Positions 17,397 through 25,192 of a DNA stretch of 64,000 bases are shown one piece after another. Location of the stretch: positions 1 to 64,000 of the IMG/VR virus record IMGVR_UViG_3300012985_000010; one strand, 5' to 3'. Source of the DNA: a virus. The notes below the pieces were generated by a model. The model made no database searches. It had not been told where the DNA came from and saw nothing but the letters and a program-made list of their open reading frames with translations. The position numbers were made by a program, and so were the translations under genes. How positions within the stretch are numbered: the first letter of the stretch is position 1; the number at the start of each line of letters is the position of its first letter.

Positions 17397-17887
17397 TAAA
17401 TCTCCTCTGCCTTCCAGACAGGAACAAGGTGCCCCTTAGAATCTTTCTTGTAGAGCACCTTGTCCCCGGCTAGAATCCTCTGGACCTCGCTGCGCGGAGT
17501 GAGGGTCTGATTAGCGTTTTCACGAAAGTCCTTCGTTGGGCGTCCGTTCTGGACTCCGCAGAAGAACTCGTGTACTTCAAGCACCTGCTTCTCACTAAAG
17601 TAGTACCTCGGGACTGACGGCTTGTCAGTCAGCGAATATGTAGCAGCCGGGGCTGGCAACTCACCACGCTGAACGTAGTGGTTAACTCTACCACGGTCTC
17701 TACCGATGATCGCACCGACCTCCGTAGTCGAATACGCCTTCCCCTGTCGTCTCACCCAATCACTGTAAAGGTACTTGACCTCCTTGTGCTGTGGGTAATT
17801 CCAGGCGATGATGATATCTCGACCTCGGTGGATGTACAACTTCTTGTGGAGTTCGCCATTAAGGAAGAAGACCGAACGCTTTTTGAT
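17396..17887 (-). CDS. HTH DNA-binding protein, probable ATC start
   Basis: The conserved-looking frame continues upstream of the only usual start (TTG at 17839) through SVFFLNGELHKK, which reads as real protein and joins smoothly to LYIHRGRDIIIAWNYP. No ATG, GTG or TTG exists between that point and the upstream stop, but an ATC at 17887 gives a product beginning with I(M)KKRSVFFLNG, 163 residues. The middle has a MerR/AlpA-like recognition helix (YSTTEVGAIIGRDRGRVNHY). It is probably a regulator of the early replication operon. Confidence 0.65.
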   Translation of the reverse strand: MKKRSVFFLNGELHKKLYIHRGRDIIIAWNYPQHKEVKYLYSDWVRRQGKAYSTTEVGAIIGRDRGRVNHYVQRGELPAPAATYSLTDKPSVPRYYFSEKQVLEVHEFFCGVQNGRPTKDFRENANQTLTPRSEVQRILAGDKVLYKKDSKGHLVPVWKAEEI

Positions 17888-17904
17888 GTCGTTCGGCCAC
17901 TTCC

Positions 17905-18087
17905 CTACAAACCCAGTAGGTGCCGTAATTCTCTTTCACTCCTAACGAGGAAGCGCCCGAAGGCGTTTGTCTCTTTGTCCACGAACCATCGCTTGCCGCA
18001 CCTCGAACAGGTCAGTTCAAACTTCTGATTCTCCGTGAACGTTCTGTCGACAAACACCCTGCCGTGACACTTTCTACACCAAAGCAT
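17905..18087 (-). CDS. 60-residue zinc-ribbon protein
   Basis: A compact zinc ribbon with two CxxC pairs, MLWCRKCHGR and LTCSRCGKRW, separated by about 22 residues. The C-terminus is basic and helical (RFLVRSERELRHLLG). The size and pattern suit a small transcription-factor-like or rRNA-binding zinc ribbon. It lies 9 bases after the holin-like gene. Confidence 0.75.
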   Translation of the reverse strand: MLWCRKCHGRVFVDRTFTENQKFELTCSRCGKRWFVDKETNAFGRFLVRSERELRHLLGL

Positions 18088-18096
18088 GGTAGAGCC

Positions 18097-18414
18097 TTAC
18101 TCTTCGCCCTTATTGGGTCCAAAAAGGTTAACTGCTTCCAACTTGGCGTTTAGACCTGTATTCTTAATGATCAGGTTGTAGATAATTGATGATGATGCGT
18201 AAACGGCGGTACCAAGACCGGCTAGGTCATGGGTATCGAGAGCGTACTCTCCACTGACACCGACGACGGCTGCACCACCGACAAGGCTCAGTCCGATAGC
18301 AACCAGGGTCTTAATCCTGTTGCTCCAATGGGACTGCTTGATTGTTGAAACTGCAAATGTTACAACGACTGATGTTACTAGAACAGCCGCCGAACCTGTA
18401 GTCAGAATATCCAT
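18097..18414 (-). CDS. Small membrane protein, holin candidate
   Basis: A 105-residue protein with an N-terminal helix (SAAVLVTSVVVTFAVS), a second after a basic loop (TLVAIGLSLVGGAAVVGV) and a weaker third, with a charged C-terminus. The size and topology suit a phage holin. However, it is about 30 kb from the endolysin and lies among early-type genes, so another membrane function is possible. GGAGG precedes the ATG, and an extended -10 (TGCTAGAAT) lies in the gap before it. Confidence 0.6.
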   Translation of the reverse strand: MDILTTGSAAVLVTSVVVTFAVSTIKQSHWSNRIKTLVAIGLSLVGGAAVVGVSGEYALDTHDLAGLGTAVYASSSIIYNLIIKNTGLNAKLEAVNLFGPNKGEE

Positions 18415-18448
18415 TCGTGTATTACCTCCTCACTTAATTCTAGCACAA

Positions 18449-19204
18449 TTACGCCTGGAACTTTTTGCCGTTCACATAGCATGTGTAATCGTGGATTCTA
18501 ATTAGTTGGCAGAATGGGCGAACCCCATTCTCCACGTTCGCAACGAGGAAGCCTGCCTGCCAGTCGTGAGAGGTGGTGTAATCCATCTGGCTCTCGTCTG
18601 TTAGGTGACCAATCTCGTAACCCTCTAGGATTTTCCCTGTCAGGTCGTAGGTCTTGTTGTAAATGCCCTGCCTGTGGGAGTGTCCTCTGATGAGTGATAC
18701 CCCAAAGTTCAAGCAGTCATTCCTCACGCTTTCTGCAGCGTGCTTGGAGATAGACTCTCCGTGGTGAACAAACATGTCACCGAACCTTCGTACCGGCGGC
18801 TCGTTGTAACGATGCCACTCAATACCCTTGTCCTTGTACTGATACAAAGTGTCAGGAGTGATGAGGTCCAGCATTGCTGGTGCCCTCTTTTCCAAGTACG
18901 ACTCATGACGGGTCCATCCGTGGTTACCGTCGTGGAAGTGAATATCCGCGTCCGGGTTTCCGTTTCTCAGTTCTCCCAAGAAGTCGCGGGTACCTCGTAC
19001 ACCGCCATCTTCAATTGAGACAACGGATGCAGGAGTTCCCTCAGCCCAACGGCTGGTGGAGTCTGCATCGTCAATGTCACCGGCGAGGTCAATAGCGTCA
19101 GGCTTGACGTACTTCATGACCTTCATGAACAACTCGACTTTCCTAGGGTCGTGGCGAGGGAAGTGAATATCCGACACTACGATCCACTTTAAGTCGTTAC
19201 CCAT
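18449..19204 (-). CDS. Calcineurin-like metallophosphoesterase
   Basis: A 251-residue phosphoesterase with all core motifs: VSDIHFPRHD (DxH), LAGDIDDAD (GDxxD), DGNHGWTRHE (GNH/D), MFVHHGES and LIRGHSHRQGI (GHxH). It binds two metal ions and hydrolyses phosphodiesters or phosphomonoesters. In phages, substrates proposed for this family include nucleic-acid ends and signalling nucleotides; here it is not determinable. It lies between the HNH nuclease and the holin-like gene. Confidence 0.85.
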   Translation of the reverse strand: MGNDLKWIVVSDIHFPRHDPRKVELFMKVMKYVKPDAIDLAGDIDDADSTSRWAEGTPASVVSIEDGGVRGTRDFLGELRNGNPDADIHFHDGNHGWTRHESYLEKRAPAMLDLITPDTLYQYKDKGIEWHRYNEPPVRRFGDMFVHHGESISKHAAESVRNDCLNFGVSLIRGHSHRQGIYNKTYDLTGKILEGYEIGHLTDESQMDYTTSHDWQAGFLVANVENGVRPFCQLIRIHDYTCYVNGKKFQA

Positions 19205-19219
19205 TAAATACCTTTCTGT

Positions 19220-19486
19220 TTACGAAACGCGTGCGCGGTCATGCTGACATCTAACGCACGGGAAGAGATTGAACTCAGGATTGTTATCCGTCTTGTCCTC
19301 AGAGATATGATGTACCTCTTCCCAGGTTTCTAGTACGCGCCCATACAGTGCTTCAAGAGCGAGCCTATGTTCATAGTACCACCCTCGGAAAGACTTGGGG
19401 TGCTCAGGCACCTTGATCAGGACGTAACCGTTATATGCTATCTTTTGCTCCCGGCCCGCCCAATTGCGGATCGGAACGTAGGCCAC
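19220..19486 (-). CDS. HNH endonuclease
   Basis: An 88-residue nuclease with a GTG start just after the preceding stop. A longer frame would overlap that gene by 95 bases. It shows YYEHRLALEALYGR, the double-His EEVHHISEDKTDNN and the final CVRCQHDRA, the HNH pattern with an Asn. It may be a homing-type endonuclease or a packaging helper. Its place between tail and phosphoesterase genes suggests an inserted selfish gene. Confidence 0.8.
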   Translation of the reverse strand: MAYVPIRNWAGREQKIAYNGYVLIKVPEHPKSFRGWYYEHRLALEALYGRVLETWEEVHHISEDKTDNNPEFNLFPCVRCQHDRARVS

Positions 19487-19487
19487 T

Positions 19488-19922
19488 TTAGCCCTTGATT
19501 CCAATCGCAATGTAGTGAACGCCTCTAGCAATACCGCTGTTCTGTCCCCAGTAATTGTATGAGAATCCTGAGGAACTGACATTCTTGATCTGCACGGTAC
19601 CGGCTACATAGTGAGCCGTGTATGAGGTTGCCACTACAATTGGGGGGCCTCCGAACGCCTTGGTGAACGTGACGTTATACGCCGAGGAAACGCCGCTCTT
19701 ATTTAGACCGACATTTCCGTTGTTCTTGTAAGACGCCTCGATCTGTACCTGGGTCTTGGCATTAGAGAAATTCCTCTTGTCGCGCGCAAGGTGTCCTAGG
19801 ACGAGCGGCTGCTCTTCCTTTAGCGCGTAGAGGTTGTTGATGATATTGACCAATGTTTCAAGGTCCGCTGGCTGACCAGCAGGAATCTCAATATCGTCTC
19901 GCCACTGTGTATCTGAACCCAT
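19488..19922 (-). CDS. Tail-tip protein with H-lectin-like domain
   Basis: A 144-residue protein with a helical N-terminus (LETLVNIINNLYALKEEQPL) and a beta domain (VTFTKAFGGPPIVVATSYT ... SSSGFSYNYWGQ) typical of H-type lectin/adhesin modules in phage fibres. It is coupled to the upstream gene at 19922. It is probably a receptor-binding or decoration protein at the tail end. Confidence 0.6.
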   Translation of the reverse strand: MGSDTQWRDDIEIPAGQPADLETLVNIINNLYALKEEQPLVLGHLARDKRNFSNAKTQVQIEASYKNNGNVGLNKSGVSSAYNVTFTKAFGGPPIVVATSYTAHYVAGTVQIKNVSSSGFSYNYWGQNSGIARGVHYIAIGIKG

Positions 19923-20392
19923 TACAAATCTTCCCCATCCTGATGTGAATTTATCTCGCTGTCAGAGACAATGAGCGCCTGGCTACCCTTAACCCCAATG
20001 TACTCCAAAGAGTCCGGGTCGGTTATCCACCGCTTCTTGCTGTCTGACACTAAATACATTTTACCATCGGCTATACTCTGAATCAAAGTTCCGTCGCGGA
20101 ATCCAATGGAGCCGCTGATCTTGTACTCAGAAATAGTCACCTGGCGGGCCTGGGCCACCGGAATCTGCCATGACTGGAACGCCCTCTCAGATACAAACCT
20201 AAAGAGAGAGTCCTTCTTCACATAGTAGAAGTCTCCGTCAACCTGAACCGCAATACCTGATGGGTACTTGTACGGCTTTAGTGGAATCTTAGGCGTCGGA
20301 GGTGCTAGGACCGGTGCCGGGGTCTGGGCTGGTTGCTTCTGCCGCTGCCACATTTGATAGATCCCTTTCCTGATAGCCCTGAATAACTTCAT
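19922..20392 (-). CDS. Tail-associated protein with wall-binding-like repeats
   Basis: A 156-residue protein. After a basic N-terminus and a Pro-rich linker (PAQTPAPVLAPPTPKIP), two related units follow: VDGDFYYVKKDSLFRFVSER and IADGKMYLVSDSKKRWI. Similar repeats occur in actinobacterial surface proteins. It may contact the cell wall. It overlaps the coiled-coil gene by 104 bases in another frame. Confidence 0.6.
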   Translation of the reverse strand: MKLFRAIRKGIYQMWQRQKQPAQTPAPVLAPPTPKIPLKPYKYPSGIAVQVDGDFYYVKKDSLFRFVSERAFQSWQIPVAQARQVTISEYKISGSIGFRDGTLIQSIADGKMYLVSDSKKRWITDPDSLEYIGVKGSQALIVSDSEINSHQDGEDL

Positions 20393-20489
20393 CGCGGTCT
20401 CGAAGTTCTGCTCGTAGAATCGCGTTGTCTACTGTTAGATTTCCAATGACTCCCTTTAGGTCGTCAATGATTACCTGTACGTCTGCCAC
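20289..20489 (-). CDS. Small coiled-coil protein
   Basis: A 66-residue protein with a GTG start, an AAAGGAG site and a TATGAT -10 upstream (20514-20519). The N-terminal 45 residues form a leucine/isoleucine heptad helix (IIDDLKGVIGNLTVDNAIL), and the end is a flexible Pro/Ser tail. Small coiled-coil proteins commonly follow fibre genes in actinophages. They may be chaperones or trimerisation helpers; the role here is unproven. Confidence 0.65.
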   Translation of the reverse strand: MADVQVIIDDLKGVIGNLTVDNAILRAELRDRDEVIQGYQERDLSNVAAAEATSPDPGTGPSTSDA

Positions 20490-20524
20490 TTATGGCTCCT
20501 TTCGTCTCTACTTATCATACCAGA

Positions 20525-23500
20525 CTATGAATTGACGATGGCTTCGAGTTCAGCAAGACGTCTGGTCAGGTCCTGAATCTTGGCGATGGCTGGTACCACC
20601 AGGCGCTTATAGTCAATAGTCTGGATAGTACCGTCTGGATCGCGCTGGACGAACAGGTCCCAATTAGGGTCGTCTGCCATTTCCTCAGCGATGAATCCAG
20701 CCTGGTCCGGTGCTTCGTCGCCAAACTCTTCGACATCTGCAATTGCCTTGTACACAACTGGACGTAGGGCGAGGATGTCGTAGTCATCGTATGTCTCAGT
20801 CCTGACATCTGTCTTGTACCTAATAGACGAGGAAGGGTATCCAATAAGACCGGAAGAGTTTAGTACCAAATCCCTAGTAGATGCAAGCGGTGTTGAGTAT
20901 GGGCCACGGGCGGTGAGGCCACAGTCACCGGCAAAGGTTGCCATCTGATCACCAGACAGGTTTCCAGGCGTCAACTGAAGCGTAGCCCTGACCGAGTACG
21001 AGGTGTACGAAGGCGAGGTGATCAGCGTTGAAATGGTGTCAGAGTAAAGCAGTCCAGGTGAAAGACCGGCTGGCGGTGATCCATTGTTAGGGTAAAGGTA
21101 GACGACGCCTGTACTAGAGATAAGAATTCCACGGGTGGTAGAGCCAGGGTCAGAGTCCAGGCTGAACGATCCAGTAATTGTCAGGGCACCGCTAGATGCT
21201 GACAGGTTGAACGACTGTACTCCGCTGGAGTTGTACCCAAAAAGACCAGAGTTACTTAGCAGGATTCTGGCGGCAGAGGTTGCGCTCTGAAGCGTAAAGG
21301 CACCAGCGTTTGTCAGGGAGACGGTCTTTGTTCCACCAGAGTTGTATGCTGCCAACTCGGAGTTTGTCAACTGTACGCGTGCGCCCGAGGCTGCTGACTG
21401 AATGGTGAACGAGTTACGCGCAATTAGAGCATTGTACTCAGCATTTCCATCTGAGGTTACCTGCCAACCGCTTGTTCCGGTTACGAAGTTGGCAGACTGC
21501 ATAAGGGATGCAGCGCCATCTGTTGGGTTGCCAGCACCGGCACCGACAACAGCATTTCCACGGATCAGTACGTTTGCAAAGTTTGCGTATCCATTCGTGT
21601 TGATACTCCAAACCGGCTGTACGACACCGTTGATACTCACGGTTGCGGTCGAGGTGATTTGTCCAGTACGAATCGAGGCACCATCAATTACCGTATTATC
21701 AGGGTACTTGTATGTGGTTGCCGAGCCGCCCTGCTCGAACTGTAGGGCAGACATTTCATGGTACCCCTGGCTGAAACTGTGGAATCCAAGAACGATTGCG
21801 GTTGTCGTGGCACTAGTGGTGAACGTCCAGGTTTTTCTGGTCTGCGCCGAACTGACCGTCTGCGATCCAGAGTCGACAATAGTACCGTTCTGATCCTTGT
21901 ACCTTACAAAGAAGGTACCTGAACCGTACATTGTTGGGTAGAAACTGAACGTGTAGGTGGTACTTGGTGTTACAAAGATGTTGTAGTCAGTCGAACTCTT
22001 ACCTAGCCAGAATCCGTTGTTTGTATTGGCCGGGGTTGCATTGTTTGCATTCCAAACGAGGACAGACTTGTTGTCGATGCTAGAAGCCAGGTAGTTAGAC
22101 CCGATACCGGAACCGACATAGACTCCATCGGTAAGCCAGGTGATGGCATTAGGTACGGTCGAGTCATATAGGTATGGACCCCAATCGAACATGGAGTAAA
22201 CGGCTGGGATGTAGTTGGTGACACCAGTAGTGAACGACTGTGCTGAAATACTACCCTGGTTAATCTCTAGACCGTCCCTGCCAAGCCTCCATCCAGAGAC
22301 ACCGGGCGTATAGTTACCAGACTGAATAAATCCGCGCTGGCCCTGAACAACAATGGTTCCAGGGTTGTTTAGCAGGTCTCCCACCCTCAGGTCGTTTGTG
22401 AATACAGTTCCTGAGGTGATCTTATTGGCATTTAGGTTCGTAATCTTTGCATCTGTAATGGTTGCGTACGCAATATTAGCAGCACTGATAAGTGGAACCG
22501 ACTGCCCAGATGATGTTGCAGAGAGAACGGAGCCACGGTTTCCAGCCTTGTCTACGCCAACAACAGCAGCGTACCAAGTCTGCGCTGTGTTGGTGGAGGT
22601 TCCACCATCTGTTGAAGGGATTGAGAACAGCCCGCTTGGGGCTGGACCGGCCCCCATGATTCCATTTGGCTTTGTGACTCCAAGGGTTGCTGGTACCGGC
22701 GTGGTCGTGGAAAGGTAGACCTCGTAATATGAGAGGTCTGGATTCATAGGCGTTGTATTGTCAGACTGCAGGCCGCTGTGCGAGACCTGAATCATGGTCT
22801 GGTTAGATGAAACCGTAGGTGCCGCTGGCGTGGAAGGTCCAATAAGGTCCTTAGCGGTAAGCAGAGGATATGTGCTAGCACTTACCCATGCAGACATGTT
22901 ATTGAACTTGTCATACGAGGCAGTCTGGACATAGTAGTTTGTATTTGCAATAAGGTCGGCAAGGGTCACGGTCTGACTCGTTGCGACCGTTGCGCTGCCG
23001 GGTCCAGACGGTGTAGAGCCGTCCATTAGAGGAACGTCGACTATTGTCCAGGGTCCAGTGCTTCCAGTCGAGAACCTCAACTTATGACCAGAAAGGTCCG
23101 TGTCACCAGTTTTTGATGTCCAGGTTGCCGTTAGGTTGGCCGTGTACCCCGTTGGGTCGCCAAGGTTGGATGTTGTTGTTACCGTCGCTGCATTAGGCGT
23201 TGCTGGCGGTGTAACGTCGACGAGACCTGGGTTTGTAGGCGTCATGGCAGCAGTTACCGAGTACGGTCCAGGCTGGTTGAACTTGTCGTAGAATGCAACC
23301 TTAAAGTACATAACAGAAGCATATGAAAGCGTGACGTACGTCCAACTGTTTACGTCACCAGAGAAAATACGACTGGCACCAGTGGTGTTTGCAGCGTTGG
23401 TTGTACCGACCCATACCTCAGCGTACTGGTAGTCATCGAATGCAGCCTTGTCCCACGCGAGGCTGATCTTGTCTGGACCGGCTGTACCGACAACGTTTGT

Positions 23501-23938
23501 GGCCTGTGTAGGGGCAGGGTTGTCAGCGTATACGGACGGAGTCCATGTGACAGGCTTATTTCCAGTCCTGTCTACAGGACGGATTTCAATACGGATGTGT
23601 GGGCGTGGAGTGGTAAAGAAGGCCACGTTGTCAGAGAAGTTAAGAGTGACAGTCTCACCAGCGGTCTTGAACGTTGGTGAATAGTTGCTGCCGTCATAGG
23701 TCCAGCGAACCTCGTAGTGAGAGAAGTCGGTTGGCTTTGAAGCGTATGACCACTGTGAAACAAACGTGTCTCCAACAGGCACACACGTTGGAGTTCCAAC
23801 AGCCGGAAGAGCGCCAGTGTCAGAGGTAACGGGCAGGGTGAATGTATGACTCCATTCAGAGAAAGCCTCTCCGTTATCTGCCCTTACCTGAACGGCGTAG
23901 GTCTTTCCTGGCTGTAGCGATTCGAGGTACAACAGCAT
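20525..23938 (-). CDS. Tail fibre/minor tail protein with FN3 repeats and S74 chaperone
   Basis: A 1137-residue protein. The N-terminal ~480 residues hold several fibronectin type III-like units (for example LESLQPGKTYAVQVRAD). The middle has beta-helical fibre sequence (VLIRGNAVVGAG, LLSNSGLFGYNSSG). The C-terminus matches a peptidase S74 intramolecular chaperone (SIRYKTDVRTETYDDYDIL, ending in a helix), which trimerises fibres and then cuts itself off. The start overlaps the previous stop (TAATG). It is a main host-recognition candidate. Confidence 0.8.
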   Translation of the reverse strand: MLLYLESLQPGKTYAVQVRADNGEAFSEWSHTFTLPVTSDTGALPAVGTPTCVPVGDTFVSQWSYASKPTDFSHYEVRWTYDGSNYSPTFKTAGETVTLNFSDNVAFFTTPRPHIRIEIRPVDRTGNKPVTWTPSVYADNPAPTQATNVVGTAGPDKISLAWDKAAFDDYQYAEVWVGTTNAANTTGASRIFSGDVNSWTYVTLSYASVMYFKVAFYDKFNQPGPYSVTAAMTPTNPGLVDVTPPATPNAATVTTTSNLGDPTGYTANLTATWTSKTGDTDLSGHKLRFSTGSTGPWTIVDVPLMDGSTPSGPGSATVATSQTVTLADLIANTNYYVQTASYDKFNNMSAWVSASTYPLLTAKDLIGPSTPAAPTVSSNQTMIQVSHSGLQSDNTTPMNPDLSYYEVYLSTTTPVPATLGVTKPNGIMGAGPAPSGLFSIPSTDGGTSTNTAQTWYAAVVGVDKAGNRGSVLSATSSGQSVPLISAANIAYATITDAKITNLNANKITSGTVFTNDLRVGDLLNNPGTIVVQGQRGFIQSGNYTPGVSGWRLGRDGLEINQGSISAQSFTTGVTNYIPAVYSMFDWGPYLYDSTVPNAITWLTDGVYVGSGIGSNYLASSIDNKSVLVWNANNATPANTNNGFWLGKSSTDYNIFVTPSTTYTFSFYPTMYGSGTFFVRYKDQNGTIVDSGSQTVSSAQTRKTWTFTTSATTTAIVLGFHSFSQGYHEMSALQFEQGGSATTYKYPDNTVIDGASIRTGQITSTATVSINGVVQPVWSINTNGYANFANVLIRGNAVVGAGAGNPTDGAASLMQSANFVTGTSGWQVTSDGNAEYNALIARNSFTIQSAASGARVQLTNSELAAYNSGGTKTVSLTNAGAFTLQSATSAARILLSNSGLFGYNSSGVQSFNLSASSGALTITGSFSLDSDPGSTTRGILISSTGVVYLYPNNGSPPAGLSPGLLYSDTISTLITSPSYTSYSVRATLQLTPGNLSGDQMATFAGDCGLTARGPYSTPLASTRDLVLNSSGLIGYPSSSIRYKTDVRTETYDDYDILALRPVVYKAIADVEEFGDEAPDQAGFIAEEMADDPNWDLFVQRDPDGTIQTIDYKRLVVPAIAKIQDLTRRLAELEAIVNS

Positions 23939-24864
23939 TATAGGCTGAACCTCATCGTGTACTCAATGTCCATGTCAATGTTTGCAACCTTTGGGATTGC
24001 TGTCACGACTGCGCGTGAAACAAGGGCTGACAGTTCATCAGAGATATTTGCGTCCATTACTGAGATACCGTCAAGGGCTACGGAACATGTACCACCAGCA
24101 CCGGCGGTGGTGGTGATCTTAATCTGCGTCACGTTAGTCCAGTCGTTTACCCAGTTGGTAAATACGCTCATGTTCTGGTTTAGCAACTGCGCCTGGAATA
24201 CACCAGCACCGGCAGTATGGGTGGCTGGGGTGTAGGTGTAATACAACGAGTACCCCGCTGAGTTAATAAACTCCAACTTTACACTAGCGCAGTTTGTGTC
24301 GAAGGTTCCGAACTGTAGCGCGAACTTGTCAGTGGCGACGTACTTGCTCAGGTCCCATACACCATTTAGTGTGAGGATTGAAGTGTTGTTGGCTGGAATG
24401 GAGTTGATCTTAATTGCGTCCGCGCCGAGCCTGACGTTTGTTGCGTCCGCTGCAATGGCTGGACCGTTTGCTACCGCCCAACCCTCTCCCGTCGACTCCA
24501 TCAAGGCGAAGACCCTATTTGACACACCACGGTTAGCGGTGTTGGCTGAATCAACAACCAGTCCGCACTCGGTAATCTTAGCGGCTAGCCCCTTGGGCAG
24601 GGAGCCTCTGAATACGATATCGAACGTTGAATAGTCCTTTACTGCCTTTAGGTCGACTGGTACACGGGCTACCTCGAAGTACAGATTAGCGTCACCCACA
24701 CCGGCTGCGGTGTTTACGGTGCCAACAACGAGACCGCCGCCGAACTCTGGAATCTGTCCAGCCAGGTACCTAATGATAGCCTTCTTGCCGGTGGTGGTGA
24801 TTAGGTTCTTACCCTCTCCGACACACTCACCGTTCGCGTAAAAGCGGTAAATTCCCTCAATCAT
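23938..24864 (-). CDS. Minor tail protein
   Basis: A 308-residue, beta-rich protein beginning MIEGIYRFYANGECVGEGKN. It has a carbohydrate-binding-like central part (WDLSKYVATDKFALQFG, VKLEFINSAGYSLYY). It lies between the hub-like and S74 fibre genes and overlaps both by one base, so it is probably a baseplate component. The precise family is not recognised. Confidence 0.65.
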   Translation of the reverse strand: MIEGIYRFYANGECVGEGKNLITTTGKKAIIRYLAGQIPEFGGGLVVGTVNTAAGVGDANLYFEVARVPVDLKAVKDYSTFDIVFRGSLPKGLAAKITECGLVVDSANTANRGVSNRVFALMESTGEGWAVANGPAIAADATNVRLGADAIKINSIPANNTSILTLNGVWDLSKYVATDKFALQFGTFDTNCASVKLEFINSAGYSLYYTYTPATHTAGAGVFQAQLLNQNMSVFTNWVNDWTNVTQIKITTTAGAGGTCSVALDGISVMDANISDELSALVSRAVVTAIPKVANIDMDIEYTMRFSL

Positions 24865-25157
24865 TAGACGAACCTGATTTCATAGTTAGTTGCCCCGAGG
24901 ACTTCCTGTACGTTCAAAACTACGTCGACAACAATCTGACCGTCAGAGAGAGCCCTTGTCTGCTGCGATTCAATAGAGATACTCTCTGGGGCCTCGATCT
25001 GGATGCTGACACCAGCCGCATTCGGGTCCTCATCAAACTCGTCGGTATCCTCATCAATTACCTCATACGGAGTTACAGCAGGGCCAGCGCCTGGTTCTTG
25101 GAAGGTCGCTGGCTGCTGGACAATTTGATTAGAGGTGATTTGCGTAGTAGTTGTCAT
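24864..25157 (-). CDS. Small tail/baseplate protein
   Basis: A 97-residue protein with a Thr/Gln/Pro-rich N-terminus, an acidic middle (IDEDTDEFDEDPNAAG) and a C-terminal beta pattern. It has one of the clearest leaderless promoters in the window (TTGACT-17-TATAAT, then 6 bases to ATG). A structural linker role fits its place; no family recognised. Confidence 0.65.
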   Translation of the reverse strand: MTTTTQITSNQIVQQPATFQEPGAGPAVTPYEVIDEDTDEFDEDPNAAGVSIQIEAPESISIESQQTRALSDGQIVVDVVLNVQEVLGATNYEIRFV

Positions 25158-25163
25158 TTACTG

Positions 25164-25192
25164 ATTATATCCTCGTCCCAGGTTAAAGTCAA
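25164..25192 (-). promoter_or_regulatory. Strong leaderless promoter within the tail operon
   Basis: TTGACT (25187-25192), 17-base spacer, TATAAT (25164-25169), then 6 bases to the ATG at 25157. The -35 overlaps the TGA stop of the preceding 1255-residue gene. No ribosome site lies at the usual distance. Confidence 0.75.
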
